DNA from: Paenibacillus alginolyticus DSM 5050 = NBRC 15375
Lineage (GTDB): Bacteria; Bacillota; Bacilli; Paenibacillales; NBRC-103111
Assembly (NCBI RefSeq): GCF_000422905.1
Contig: NZ_AUGY01000038.1
Location: forward strand, 1 to 64,000
Reading direction: 5' to 3'
Length of the DNA stretch: 64,000 nt
The notes under the pieces were generated by a model. The model did not search any database. It was not told the DNA's origin and saw only the letters and a list, made by a program, of their open reading frames with translations. Of this stretch, positions 9,002 to 17,478 are shown piece after piece. How positions within the stretch are numbered: position 1 is the stretch's first letter; every line of letters begins with the position of its first letter. Made by a program: the position numbers and the translations under genes.

Positions 9002-9877
9002 ATGAAAAAAGTAGTAATTTCGATTTTACTTACGGCTGCGCTCTTAACGGCATGTGGAAAATCAGGCAGTTCCATGGACCATTCTTCGCATAGCGGAACG
9101 GCAGGATCAACGAATAATGCCGCGCAAGGCGGTACAGCGGGAATGGATCATAGCGGCATGGCCAAAGAGGCAACTTCCACACAAGCAGGAAATGTCCAAG
9201 CACAGTTTAAGCTTTCTAGTGATAAGACAATGCCGAACCAAGATTCGACGATTACAATTAAAATTCAGGATAAAGACGGCAAATCGATTGATAAATTTGA
9301 TACTGTACATGAAAAACAGATGCACTTTATCATTGTCAGCAAAGATTTATCTTTCTTTAATCACATTCACCCCGATTACAAAGGAAACGGTGAGTTTACC
9401 GTTACCACACAATTCCCGACTGCAGGTGATTTCAAGGTGATCGCCGATATCACTCCAACGGGTATGGGAGCAATGAGTAAGAGCCAATGGATTACGGTTC
9501 AAGGAGCACTGCCTGCTCAAAAATCAATTGAACCTGATGCTACATTAACTAAAGTGGTTGACGGTAAGGAAGTCACGCTTTCGATTGATCACCTTATGTC
9601 GGGCATGGAGCTAAACTTGAACTTCAATATTAAAGATGCTCAATCGAAGCAGCCTGTAACAGACCTACAGCCTTACCTAGGAGCAGTTGGACACGTCGTG
9701 ATCTTAACGCAAGATGCAGAAAATTATCTGCACGTGCATCCGACAGATGAAAAGGCGTCAGGACCGGATGCCAAATTTATGACGACGTTTCCGCATAGCG
9801 GCGTATATAAGATTTGGGGACAATTCCAGCAGAACGGTAAAGTATTTACCGTACCGTTTGTAGTAAAAGTACCGTAA
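9002..9877 (+). CDS. Metal-binding lipoprotein with two YtkA-like domains
   Basis: A 291-residue lipoprotein with the lipobox LLTAC (lipidated Cys18) and a His/Met-rich linker containing MDHSSHSG and MDHSGM repeats. Two related beta domains follow, each containing an HIHP or HVHP motif and a final 'F.V.V.V' strand, resembling YtkA/FixH-like copper-associated domains. It should sit on the outer face of the membrane and bind or buffer copper. GGAGGAAAT precedes the ATG. A two-component system lies just upstream, though the 103-base gap and a TATAAT box suggest its own promoter. Confidence 0.75.
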   Translation: MKKVVISILLTAALLTACGKSGSSMDHSSHSGTAGSTNNAAQGGTAGMDHSGMAKEATSTQAGNVQAQFKLSSDKTMPNQDSTITIKIQDKDGKSIDKFDTVHEKQMHFIIVSKDLSFFNHIHPDYKGNGEFTVTTQFPTAGDFKVIADITPTGMGAMSKSQWITVQGALPAQKSIEPDATLTKVVDGKEVTLSIDHLMSGMELNLNFNIKDAQSKQPVTDLQPYLGAVGHVVILTQDAENYLHVHPTDEKASGPDAKFMTTFPHSGVYKIWGQFQQNGKVFTVPFVVKVP

Positions 9878-9886
9878 TGTGATTGA

Positions 9887-9909
9887 AGCCCAGTTTCCCC
9901 AACTGGGCT
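9887..9909 (+). terminator. Hairpin after the YtkA-like lipoprotein gene
   Basis: AGCCCAGTT and AACTGGGCT form a perfect 9-bp stem with a 5-base loop. The tail is only weakly T-rich, so termination may be partial. Confidence 0.55.
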
Positions 9910-9935
9910 ATTCATACATTTTGGAGGGATGACAA

Positions 9936-10505
9936 ATGGACGATCTTCGATTTGATCCAGCAAAAAAAGATTTATTAGATTCACCAGACAGAAGAAAATT
10001 GCTGCCCCCAGAAAAGTTGTTATCGATGCTACCGATCAAGAATAATCACGTTATTTTAGATTTAGGCGCTGGAACGGGGTATTTTGCTATTCCAGCCGCT
10101 CAGCTGACGCGGGAAACCGTATTCGCCCTTGATATTGAACCTGAATTGCTAGCTGATTTAAAAGCTAAAATGGAAGAACAAAACATACCAAATATTGAAT
10201 TACTTGAATCATCAGTAACCAACATTCCACTTCCAGATCATTCAGTAGATTGCGTAATAGCCTCCCTTGTATTACATGCTATAAAGCCCTTATCTTTAGG
10301 TATAGCCGAGATTAAACGAGTCATGAAGGATGAGGGTTATCTATTGTGTTTTGATTGGGAACATAAAGAGAGCCCGATTGGACCTCCAATGAATATTCGG
10401 GTTTCCTCAAGTGAGATGGAAGAGGAGCTAAATAAAGCAGGTCTTTCGATTACGAAACGCCTATCACCAACCGATTTTCTGTATATTTTTGTAGTTCAGA
10501 AATGA
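9936..10505 (+). CDS. Class I SAM-dependent methyltransferase
   Basis: A 189-residue protein with the Rossmann motif I 'VILDLGAGTGYFA', motif II acidic residue in 'FALDIEPE', and post-motif 'VDCVIASLVLHAI'. This is the UbiE/YcgJ-like methyltransferase pattern (Methyltransf_11/25). It has no recognisable substrate motif. In this setting methylation of a metalloid is conceivable, but the ArsM Cys triad is not present. Its ribosome binding site is TTTGGAGGG, and a terminator follows the gene. Confidence 0.8.
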   Translation: MDDLRFDPAKKDLLDSPDRRKLLPPEKLLSMLPIKNNHVILDLGAGTGYFAIPAAQLTRETVFALDIEPELLADLKAKMEEQNIPNIELLESSVTNIPLPDHSVDCVIASLVLHAIKPLSLGIAEIKRVMKDEGYLLCFDWEHKESPIGPPMNIRVSSSEMEEELNKAGLSITKRLSPTDFLYIFVVQK

Positions 10506-10510
10506 TCAAA

Positions 10511-10550
10511 AAAAGACGCTCACCTGAAGTTTAGGGTATTGAGCGTTTTT
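10511..10550 (+). terminator. Terminator after the methyltransferase gene
   Basis: ACGCTCA pairs with TGAGCGT and is followed by TTTTT. Confidence 0.65.
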
Positions 10551-10581
10551 CACTTTGATTGGATATTTGGATTATTATGTC

Positions 10582-10611
10582 CACTTTCTGTTCATAAAAA
10601 GATGATAGTAT
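10582..10611 (+). promoter_or_regulatory. Putative response-regulator box and -10 of the second two-component operon
   Basis: CACTTTCTGTTCAT (10582-10595) lies ten bases before the -10 TAGTAT (10606-10611). The same motif with two changes and identical spacing precedes the small membrane protein at 12456, so both promoters are probably controlled by the same regulator. Confidence 0.55.
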
Positions 10612-10639
10612 AGATGTAATTGAATTAGGGGGCCGATAA

Positions 10640-11283
10640 GTGAACAAGCAAGTTAAAGTTCTTGTCATTGAAGATGATCCTTACATTTCGCAAACGATGG
10701 AATGAAAGGATTAGAACTGTTTTATGATAATCCTCCTGATCTTGTCATTCTGGACATTATGATGCCTGAAATGGACGGTTGGGAAGTTTGTAGGGAAATA
10801 AGGAGATTTGATAAAACTCCTGTTATCATGTTGACCGGGAAAGGAGAAAGTTCCGACAAACTTAAAGGTTTCGACCTTGGCACAGATGATTACTTGGTGA
10901 AACCATTTGATCCTAACGAACTGATGGCAAGGATAAGAGCGTTATTGCGGCGAGCCAACCCGATGTTAGATGCAAATGAGATCATTGAACTTCCATTATT
11001 GAAGATTGATCTTGGGCAATACAAAGTGATCTGTGATAACCATGAGATCGTGTTACCACCCAAGGAAATGGAGTTGCTGTATTTTCTCACCGTACATTCA
11101 AATCAAGTGTTCACACGTCATCAGTTGTTGAATCAAATATGGGGTTTAGATTATGAAGGGGATCCGAGAACAGTCGATGTGCATATTAAAAGGATTCGAG
11201 AAAAATTAGGGGATTCCAACCCTTACTGGAAGGTGAAAACCATAAGAGGAGTAGGATATAAATTTGAGGTGGACAACCAGTGA
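10640..11283 (+). pseudogene. OmpR-family response regulator with deletion in the receiver
   Basis: From the GTG at 10640 the frame reads MNKQVKVLVIEDDPYISQTME and stops; from 10702 a second frame reads MKGLELFYDN and continues through the phosphoacceptor 'LVILDIMMPEMDG', the switch Lys 'DDYLVKPF' and a complete winged helix. About 50 bases that should encode helix 1 and strand 2 of the receiver are missing, with a frame change. The two frames overlap at ATGA, so the second piece might still be translated. It would bind DNA but lack the acidic pocket. This is not a homopolymer indel, so a true deletion is likely. The downstream kinase is intact. Confidence 0.7.
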
Positions 11284-12362
11284 TTCGAAAAAAAACTATT
11301 TTTTTGAAGCTGTTTATCACGTATATCGTCATTTTATTTGTATCGCATTTCGTTCTTGCTATTGCTTCTTATTTGTTGTTACAGAACAATCTGACTAACA
11401 TGCATCAAAATTTAAATCTTAACCAATTACATACGGTGGTTTCCTTGTTTGTAATGTCCTCGATTATTTCTATTGCAATTACAGGCCTATTTGCCTACTA
11501 CCTTTCTAAAAAAATGACCGCTCCACTCCGGGAAATGAATCGAGCTGCCCTCCATATCGCTAGGGGACAATTTGATCAAAGAATTAAAATCAAGACGCGC
11601 GATGAGCTGGGAGAATTGGGAGAGACGTTCAATTATATGGCTCAGGAGTTGGCCGGCTTGGATCAAATGAGAAAGGATTTTGTTTCCAATGTTTCCCATG
11701 ATTTGCGTTCCCCTCTAACATCAATTCATGGATTTGTCAGGGCATTTCTGGATGATACGATCCCGGTCGATCGAAAACGCCACTATTTTACGATCATGAA
11801 AGAACAAACCGAGCGAATGATTAAGCTGGTCAATGATCTTCTCGATATGGCCCGAATAGAAACAGGTCAGCTCGAAATACATCATGACATCTTTAATTTG
11901 TCGGAGCAGGTTCGGCAAGTCATAGCTCGCATGGAACCTGAATTTGTGAAAAAACAAGTCAATGTGGAATTGATATCTGAAGAAGCACAAGACATCTACG
12001 TATTTGCTGATCCGGATCGGATTGATCAAGTGATCGTCAATTTGATTCAAAATGCCGTGCAATTTTCCTCACCCGATTGTTCTGTCGAAGTAATTTTGGA
12101 AAAAGATGAACAAGCGGTAGTTTCTATTCGAGATTACGGACCGGGAATCAGGCAAGAGGAGATTGAATCTATTTGGGAACGATTTTATAAAGCAGATAGA
12201 GCCCGAAATAAAAAAACAGGTACAGGGATCGGCTTGTCCATTGTTAAGCACATATTAGATCTTCATCAAAGTCCCATTCATGTAAAGAGTGAAGTGGGTA
12301 AGGGGTCAATCTTCACTTTTACGCTCCCTATGGCTCCGAACTTATCTAAAAAACCTGAATAA
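11280..12362 (+). CDS. Sensor histidine kinase
   Basis: A 360-residue kinase starting with GTG, overlapping the response regulator stop. It has two membrane helices (about 10-32 and 55-78), a HAMP domain, the phosphoacceptor His in 'SNVSHDLRSPLTS', N box 'NLIQNAVQF', G1 'DYGPGI' and G2 'GTGIGL'. All kinase motifs are present. Its partner regulator is truncated, so signalling may be impaired or pass to another regulator such as that at 7133. No sensor-domain feature points to a ligand. Confidence 0.88.
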   Translation: MIRKKTIFLKLFITYIVILFVSHFVLAIASYLLLQNNLTNMHQNLNLNQLHTVVSLFVMSSIISIAITGLFAYYLSKKMTAPLREMNRAALHIARGQFDQRIKIKTRDELGELGETFNYMAQELAGLDQMRKDFVSNVSHDLRSPLTSIHGFVRAFLDDTIPVDRKRHYFTIMKEQTERMIKLVNDLLDMARIETGQLEIHHDIFNLSEQVRQVIARMEPEFVKKQVNVELISEEAQDIYVFADPDRIDQVIVNLIQNAVQFSSPDCSVEVILEKDEQAVVSIRDYGPGIRQEEIESIWERFYKADRARNKKTGTGIGLSIVKHILDLHQSPIHVKSEVGKGSIFTFTLPMAPNLSKKPE

Positions 12363-12379
12363 GAGTGATTTTCTCCGTT

Positions 12380-12409
12380 CACCTCCTGTTCATGAAACAT
12401 TGCTATACT
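12380..12409 (+). promoter_or_regulatory. Second copy of the response-regulator box with -10
   Basis: CACCTCCTGTTCAT (12380-12393) lies ten bases before TATACT (12404-12409). It matches the motif at 10582 in 12 of 14 positions with the same spacing. GTTCA is repeated with an 11-base period, as OmpR-type regulators often require. Confidence 0.55.
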
Positions 12410-12455
12410 GGATTCTGAACCAAATGATCATGAAAATAAAGAGGAGGATTTCTCA

Positions 12456-12665
12456 ATGAGTAAATTACCAGAATCCAATGAAGACACCAGTGTGGAGCAC
12501 GGACCCGGATCACCCCCCAGCACACCACGATGGGTGAAAGTGTTTGGCATCATTGCCCTCGTCTTGGTCTTGCTGTTTGTCATCCTACACCTTACAGGCA
12601 ATAACTTTGGTGGCCATGGTGGACACACAGCACACTCCAGCGTCAAAGAACAAGGAGTGAAATAG
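12456..12665 (+). CDS. Small single-pass membrane protein with His-rich tail
   Basis: A 69-residue protein with a polar N-terminus, one membrane helix (about 28-47, 'IIALVLVLLFVILHL'), and a short tail 'GGHGGHTAHSS' that could bind metal outside the cell. AGAGGAGGA is its ribosome binding site. It starts an operon with the frameshifted membrane protein two bases downstream, under the putative response-regulator box. I do not recognise a named family beyond this common Bacillales arrangement. Confidence 0.7.
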   Translation: MSKLPESNEDTSVEHGPGSPPSTPRWVKVFGIIALVLVLLFVILHLTGNNFGGHGGHTAHSSVKEQGVK

Positions 12666-12667
12666 CC

Positions 12668-13193
12668 ATGGCTATGAGACCCCACGTCCGCAAGTTCGCG
12701 CTTACCGTACATGTCACTTCCTCGGTAGGCTGGCTTGGCGCAGTGGCTGTCTTCCTAGTTCTCGCCATCGCTGGTTTGACTAGCACGGATGCTCAGCTGG
12801 TGCGCGCCGTCTATCTCGCGATGGAGTTAACCACCCGGTTCGTCATCGTCCCGATGTGCCTCGCTTCGCTGCTAACCGGGCTTATCTCGTCACTGGGCAC
12901 CGAGTGGGGGCTTATTCCGGCACTACTGGATCCTGATTAAACTCCTGATAACCATTCTTTCCACGATCGGCTTGCTTGTACATTTACAGCCAATTAGCTA
13001 CTTAGCAAGAGTTGCAGCAGAGACAACATTGTCAAGTAGCGATCACCAGGTGCAAATCCAACTCGTGGTCATTGCTGGTGCAGCCATGCTGGCGTTGCTC
13101 GTGGCCACGACGTTATCGATGTACAAGCCGCGGGGCATGACCCCGTACGGATGGCGAAAGCAGAACGAGAAGCGTATTAGGTCGCATCCTTAG
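12668..13193 (+). pseudogene. Multi-pass membrane protein (DUF2269-like) split by a frameshift
   Basis: The first frame (12668-12940) encodes helices from 'HVTSSVGWLGAVAVFLV' to 'SSLGTEWGL' and then stops. Removing one base near 12914 restores 'GLFRHYWILIKLLITILS', which continues through 'LLVHLQPISYLARVAAE' to 13193. Together they make one protein of about 175 residues with four helices. The change is a single inserted base, which could be real or an assembly error. The GC content is higher than in neighbouring genes. The protein follows a His-tailed membrane peptide and is probably part of the same function, which is unknown. Confidence 0.7.
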
Positions 13194-13259
13194 AAACAGC
13201 CGACACAGCTGACATACGCTAGACCAGAGCAGGGGTGGAGTGAGAGTAAGAGGGCTTAC

Positions 13260-13545
13260 GAGCTTGAACCAAGGTTCCCCAAAGGCATTGAATATAGATT
13301 TTGAATGCCCCGACCTATTCAGTAATTCAAGAGCTATTAATTTCCCATTAATCGCAATAGCCGGAACATATTGAATGCCGTAAGCTTTGGCTTTATCCTC
13401 AGATTCAGTAGGACCACTTTTTTTATTTAAATCATAAAATAACATCACATTTTGAGCACACTAGATCATTAACTTGCTGTACAACACCATCACATAAATA
13501 ACAACCAGCTGTAAATAATATTTCGACTTTTGCGAATTAACATTT
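13260..13545 (-). pseudogene. Remnant of a thioredoxin-fold protein
   Basis: On the minus strand one frame reads 'KVEILFTAGCYLCDGVVQQ' and a shifted frame continues 'LFYDLNKKSGPTESEDKAKAYGIQYVPAIAINGKL'. The CxxC (CYLC) followed by a cis-Pro-like 'YVPAIAINGK' is the thioredoxin/glutaredoxin pattern. A frameshift near 13445, an upstream stop and a divergent tail after 'ELLNRSG' mean that it is not functional as it stands. The rest of the 13194-13700 gap holds nothing else I can name. Confidence 0.6.
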
Positions 13546-13712
13546 ATCTAATCCTGGGAACAACTTTTCGAAGTGATTTCCAGAATCATTGGAAAGATAT
13601 AGTCATCCTGGGATCCGAGAACTATCACCTTATCGTCGGATGGATGAGTTGCCAATCAATGTGCTAATGCCCCGATACACTGGGACATACATAAAATTAC
13701 TTTTATGATTTA

Positions 13713-13788
13713 ATCAAAAAAAATTGATTAAATGATTGCATTCTGATTGACATTGGTATATATTGTTATTAAATCAAAAATAATTGAT
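13713..13788 (+). promoter_or_regulatory. Two ArsR-type operators upstream of the arsR-like gene
   Basis: ATCAA-N6-TTGAT occurs at 13713-13728 (within a longer perfect 10-bp-arm repeat from 13708 to 13733) and at 13773-13788. TTGACA at 13747-13752 is a good -35, so the second site covers the -10 region. Two more identical sites lie at 14168-14205. Confidence 0.75.
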
Positions 13789-13808
13789 TAATGAATCGGG
13801 TGAAAACA

Positions 13809-14150
13809 ATGAAAAGCATAATCCCAATACATGAAGTAAAGATAAATAATGCGCCGAACGATTCATTTTTTGAAACGTATGAGGCAAAGTTTAAAGCCTT
13901 GGCAGATCGTAAGAGACTGCAAGTCATGTATGAGTTAACACAGCGGGGAAAAACGTGCGTTTGCGACCTATGTGAAATCGTTGAAATGGCTCAATCCAAG
14001 TTGTCTTATCACTTGAAGATCCTTTTAGATGCCAATCTAATTACAAAAGAAATCATTGGCACCTGGAGCTATTACGAGATTAATAATTCTGCAGTGAATG
14101 GATTGCTTTCAGAAGAACTATGCTGCATTTTTAGACCGAGTCGATCTTAA
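13809..14150 (+). CDS. ArsR/SmtB-family metalloregulator
   Basis: About 113 residues from the ATG at 13809, preferred over 13791 because GGGTGA lies just upstream and 13791 touches the operator. The winged helix includes the metal-box sequence 'TCVCDLCEI' in which Cys residues are placed as in ArsR (CxC), then 'AQSKLSYHLKILLDANLI'. The C-terminus has a vicinal Cys pair ('EELCCIF'). This fits an As(III)/Sb(III)-responsive repressor, and four identical palindromes flank the gene. It likely controls itself and the downstream flavoprotein unit. Confidence 0.85.
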   Translation: MKSIIPIHEVKINNAPNDSFFETYEAKFKALADRKRLQVMYELTQRGKTCVCDLCEIVEMAQSKLSYHLKILLDANLITKEIIGTWSYYEINNSAVNGLLSEELCCIFRPSRS

Positions 14151-14167
14151 TTTTTTTTAGATTATAC

Positions 14168-14205
14168 ATCAATTTTTTTTGATATATATATCAATATAAT
14201 TTGAT
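14168..14205 (+). promoter_or_regulatory. Two further ArsR-type operators
   Basis: ATCAA-N6-TTGAT occurs at 14168-14183 and 14190-14205, with a 16-bp perfect palindrome TTGATATATATATCAA spanning 14179-14194 between them. TATAAT at 14195-14200 lies inside the last site. These control the 60-residue peptide and flavoprotein genes that follow. Confidence 0.7.
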
Positions 14206-14222
14206 TAAGGAGTGGTTTTTGC

Positions 14223-14405
14223 ATGTTATTTCACGATATCAACCCGCAACTGATGTATGTAGAACAGCAAGGTAAACAAGTAATCCGAGCGAAACTGGCT
14301 CAAGGTCAGGGACAAAAACAATTTAGCTTTAGTCTCAAAAAGTTCGTAAGCTTATTCCGAATTAACAAAAATCAAAGTGCCTGCTGTGCTTGTGCTTGCT
14401 CTTAA
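14223..14405 (+). CDS. Small Cys-tailed protein in the ars-like operon
   Basis: A 60-residue protein with TTAAGGAGTG upstream of its ATG. The body is basic and without recognisable domains; the last residues are 'SACCACACS', four Cys in a CCxCxC pattern that would bind a soft metal or As(III). The gene lies directly behind two ArsR operators and before a flavoprotein that also ends in Cys pairs. I do not recognise the family. A role as metalloid-binding peptide is inferred from the tail and context. Confidence 0.62.
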   Translation: MLFHDINPQLMYVEQQGKQVIRAKLAQGQGQKQFSFSLKKFVSLFRINKNQSACCACACS

Positions 14406-14488
14406 GAGTGAGTAAGTTTGCGTCTTTCGAAAATAGCTTACGTCTTAATTGGATGATAAAGAAAAACTATTATATGGAGGTATCTTCA

Positions 14489-15877
14489 ATGAGTGAAAAT
14501 CCAGTTCTATCTAAAGCGAAATTACCTGTAGCGATCATAGGTGCTGGTCCTGTTGGCCTTGCCGCAGCGGCACATTTAGTTACACGAGGAGAATCTTTTG
14601 TATTGTTTGATGCAGGGAACGAGGTGGGGGCCAGTGTCCTAAAATGGGCTCATGTACGTCTCTTTTCTCAATGGGAATACAATATAGATAAAGCAGCGCG
14701 GCAGCTGCTTGCTTCACATGGTTGGATAGCTCCGAATCATTCGGAAATCCCTACTGGATTAGAGATGGTTGAAAACTATTTTAAGCCTTTCGCCGAGTTA
14801 CCTGAAATCAAACCGTTCATAAACTTGAACATGAAAGTGACTGCTGTGAGCCGCAAAGGCTTGAATAAGGTAAAAACACATGGCCGCGATGATCTTCCGT
14901 TTGTTTTGCATGCCCAGAAGAATGGAGAGCGCTTCTTGGTTGAGGCCAAAGCTATCATCGATGCTTCGGGTACTTGGACAAATCCGAATCCAATCCTTTC
15001 TGAAGGGGTCTGGACGTCTGAGGAGCTGTCTTTAAGCAAACAAGTATTTTATGGTATACCTGATGTTCAAGGTGAGCATAAAGATCGCTATAGTGGAAAG
15101 AAAGTTCTTGTTGTTGGTAGCGGTCATTCCGCGATCAATACACTTTTGGAACTCGGAGAGCTTAAGCGGCAAGTACAGGAGACTGAAATTGTCTGGGTAC
15201 TAAGAAAATCTAGACTAGAGGATGTTTACGGGGGACAGGAACAAGATCAGCTTGCTACGAGAGGAGAACTCGGAACGCGTATTCAGAAGCTAGTTGAGTC
15301 AGGTAAAGTTAAAGTGATGACGCCATTTCATATTCAAGAATTAAAAAAGGATGGGGAAAAAATTCAGGTTATTGGTTCTTTAAACAGCGAATTGACTCAA
15401 ATTGATGCGATTGATGAGATCGTTTCGAATACAGGTTCCCGTCCTGATTTTTCCTTCTTAAGAGAAGTTAGGGTGATTGCAGATCCAGGCTTGGAAAGCG
15501 CGATGCAGTTAGCGCCTCTAATCGATCCGAATGTTCATAGCTGCGGTACGGTTAGACCACACGGGGAGAATGAGCTAAGACAACCCGAGAAGGACTTTTA
15601 TATTGTTGGATCGAAGAGCTACGGTAGAGCACCGACCTTCTTGATGGCGACAGGGTATGAACAAGTGAGATCCGTTGTTGCAGCTTTAGTTGGCGACCGT
15701 GAGGCAGCTGAGAGGGTTGAACTTGAACTGCCTGAAACTGGGGTATGTAGTGTCAAAAGTAGCTCATGCTGTGAACCTAAAAAAAGTGAACCAGTGGTAG
15801 TAATATCTGATAAAGTAAGTTCATGTTGTTCACCAATTACCAAACCGGTGGCATCGAAATCTTCATGCTGCAGCTAG
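14489..15877 (+). CDS. FAD/NAD(P)-dependent oxidoreductase (ArsO-like) with Cys-rich tail
   Basis: A 462-residue flavoprotein starting at 14489 (TGGAGGT seven to eight bases upstream); longer in-frame starts lack such a site. It has an N-terminal FAD dinucleotide fold 'VAIIGAGPVGLAAAAHL', a second nucleotide fold 'KVLVVGSGHSAINTLLELG', and the 'SNTGSRPD' motif, as in ArsO-type monooxygenases found in ars operons. The tail carries three 'SSCC' motifs, probably metalloid ligands. ArsR operators lie upstream, so arsenic-related oxidation or trafficking is likely, but the reaction is not established. Confidence 0.78.
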   Translation: MSENPVLSKAKLPVAIIGAGPVGLAAAAHLVTRGESFVLFDAGNEVGASVLKWAHVRLFSQWEYNIDKAARQLLASHGWIAPNHSEIPTGLEMVENYFKPFAELPEIKPFINLNMKVTAVSRKGLNKVKTHGRDDLPFVLHAQKNGERFLVEAKAIIDASGTWTNPNPILSEGVWTSEELSLSKQVFYGIPDVQGEHKDRYSGKKVLVVGSGHSAINTLLELGELKRQVQETEIVWVLRKSRLEDVYGGQEQDQLATRGELGTRIQKLVESGKVKVMTPFHIQELKKDGEKIQVIGSLNSELTQIDAIDEIVSNTGSRPDFSFLREVRVIADPGLESAMQLAPLIDPNVHSCGTVRPHGENELRQPEKDFYIVGSKSYGRAPTFLMATGYEQVRSVVAALVGDREAAERVELELPETGVCSVKSSSCCEPKKSEPVVVISDKVSSCCSPITKPVASKSSCCS

Positions 15878-15884
15878 ATTACAT

Positions 15885-15915
15885 CGGCGTTGTCTTTAGG
15901 GCAATGCCGCTTTTT
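15885..15915 (+). terminator. Terminator after the ArsO-like gene
   Basis: CGGCGTTG pairs with CAATGCCG (one G-T pair) and is followed by CTTTTTATTTT. The next gene begins only 21 bases later, so this may attenuate rather than stop expression. Confidence 0.7.
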
Positions 15916-15935
15916 ATTTTGAAAGGAGAAGTTCA

Positions 15936-16499
15936 TTGATCAAAAAGCAAACTAAAGAAAATACACATCTCAAAAATATTATTATTTTGGCACTCATTAC
16001 AGCGGTCTCACTATTTGGTGATTCAATGCTCTACGTTGTATTGCCGATTCATTGGAACGATGTGGGACTTACATCCCTCATAGAAGTTGGAATTTTGCTC
16101 TCGGCAAATCGTTTTGTGAGATTACCGCTCAGTCCCTTGATTGGATGGTTATACAACCAAATCAGTATCAGAAATGGTGTGTTTTTGGCCGTATTCATAG
16201 CAGGAATGACTACGTTACTTTACGGATGGGTAGAAGGTTTTTATAGTTGGCTTGTTCTACGGTGTACTTGGGGTGTGGCTTGGTCCTTATTACGTTTGGG
16301 CTCCTACTTCATGATCCTCGAACTATCGGATGACCAAAACAGAGGTTACTTCATGGGAACTTACAACGGGCTTTATCGAATAGGCAGTTTAGTGGGCATG
16401 CTTGCAGGTAGTATTTGTGTGGAGTTGTTTGGACTACGGGCTGTTGCTTCAACTTTTGGTGTTCTGGCATTCCTTGTAATGACCGCTAATATGATTTAG
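15936..16499 (+). pseudogene. MFS transporter, C-terminal half missing
   Basis: Starting at TTG (GAAAGGAGAAG upstream), 187 residues cover about six membrane helices of a major facilitator protein, including the loop 'NRFVRLPLSPLIGWLYNQISIRNG' between helices 2 and 3. Members normally have about 400 residues and 12 helices, so the second half is missing. The truncation point coincides with a 12-bp perfect inverted repeat at 16478-16507. The gene follows an ArsR/ArsO-like unit, so the intact form may have been a metalloid exporter. Confidence 0.75.
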
Positions 16500-16507
16500 C
16501 GGTCATT
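16478..16507. repeat. Perfect 12-bp inverted repeat at the MFS truncation point
   Basis: AATGACCGCTAA and TTAGCGGTCATT flank a 6-base loop and include the stop codon of the truncated transporter. No T-run follows, so it is probably a rearrangement scar rather than a terminator. Confidence 0.6.
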
Positions 16508-16654
16508 GAAATTAAATAAAGTATTAGACCGGCAGGAATATTAAGCTAAGAGGGAGTTTGAAAAATTACTTATACCTTTGTTTGCAAACATACCTTAGTG
16601 GGCACATTATTTGTATAAGAATATAAATTCAAGAAATAGAGGTATTGTATTCAA

Positions 16655-17194
16655 ATGAAAAAGCAACTGATATTTCTTAGTATCGCCACAATTATTGCTT
16701 TAGGTGGATGTGGAAATAATACAAGCCAACAGCCTGTAGCAAACATGAACCATTCAGACATGAAACGTTCTAGTTCAAGTGAAGTCCCGAAAGGTTTAAA
16801 AGAAGCAAAGAATCCAACCTATCCAATTGGAAGTCAAGCAATTATCCAGGCAGACCACATGCCAGGTATGAAAGGTGCTAAAGCAACTATTGTGGGTGCT
16901 TATGATACGACAGCCTATGCTGTTTCATATACTCCGACAACTGGTGGACAACCAGTAAAAAATCATAAATGGGTTGTTCGTGAAGAGATTAAAAATGCGG
17001 GCAACGAAACTTTGAAACCAGGAACAGTAGTTACCTTAGAGACAGACCACATGCGAGGTATGAAAGGTGCAACTGCAAAGATTGATTCAGCCGAAACTAC
17101 TACTGTGTATATGGTTGACTACACTCCAACAACTGGTGGAGAAACCATAAAAAATCATAAATGGGTAACAGAAAATGAACTTTCAACTAATTAA
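16655..17194 (+). CDS. ydhK: YdhK-family lipoprotein (two DUF1541 repeats)
   Basis: A 179-residue lipoprotein with lipobox 'LGGCGN' (Cys20) and a Met/His-containing linker 'MNHSDMKR'. Two copies of the YdhK domain follow, each with 'ADHMPGMKGAKA' or 'TDHMRGMKGATA' and a final 'YTPTTGG...NHKWV'. YdhK proteins are surface lipoproteins, often found next to copper and arsenic genes; their molecular role is not established. The repeated DHMxGMKGA motif could bind Cu(I) through Met and His. A strong hairpin terminator follows at 17288-17337. Confidence 0.88.
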   Translation: MKKQLIFLSIATIIALGGCGNNTSQQPVANMNHSDMKRSSSSEVPKGLKEAKNPTYPIGSQAIIQADHMPGMKGAKATIVGAYDTTAYAVSYTPTTGGQPVKNHKWVVREEIKNAGNETLKPGTVVTLETDHMRGMKGATAKIDSAETTTVYMVDYTPTTGGETIKNHKWVTENELSTN

Positions 17195-17287
17195 ATGATT
17201 GAACAAGTTAGAAATTAAAATTATTTCTTGAACAATTGGAAGCAATATGCTGTAAGTAAGAATGATGCGATTAGTTCGGTTTATTAG

Positions 17288-17337
17288 AACGCAGAAGCAG
17301 GGTGACGATATTAATCCCTCGGCTTCTGCGTTTCTTT
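17288..17337 (+). terminator. Terminator after the ydhK-like gene
   Basis: AACGCAGAAGC pairs exactly with GCTTCTGCGTT and runs into TCTTT. It lies about 90 bases after the stop. Confidence 0.7.
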
Positions 17338-17478
17338 GTGTAAATGTAATGTTGGCAAGGAGTTTTAACTTTGATTCCATTCATATCCTAACAATTGTTC
17401 CTATGTGAAGGTAGGTTTATTTTTTCGAAAAAAAGTCGATTCTGTCTAATAGCAAAGAAGCTATGAGGAGGTTAGTGA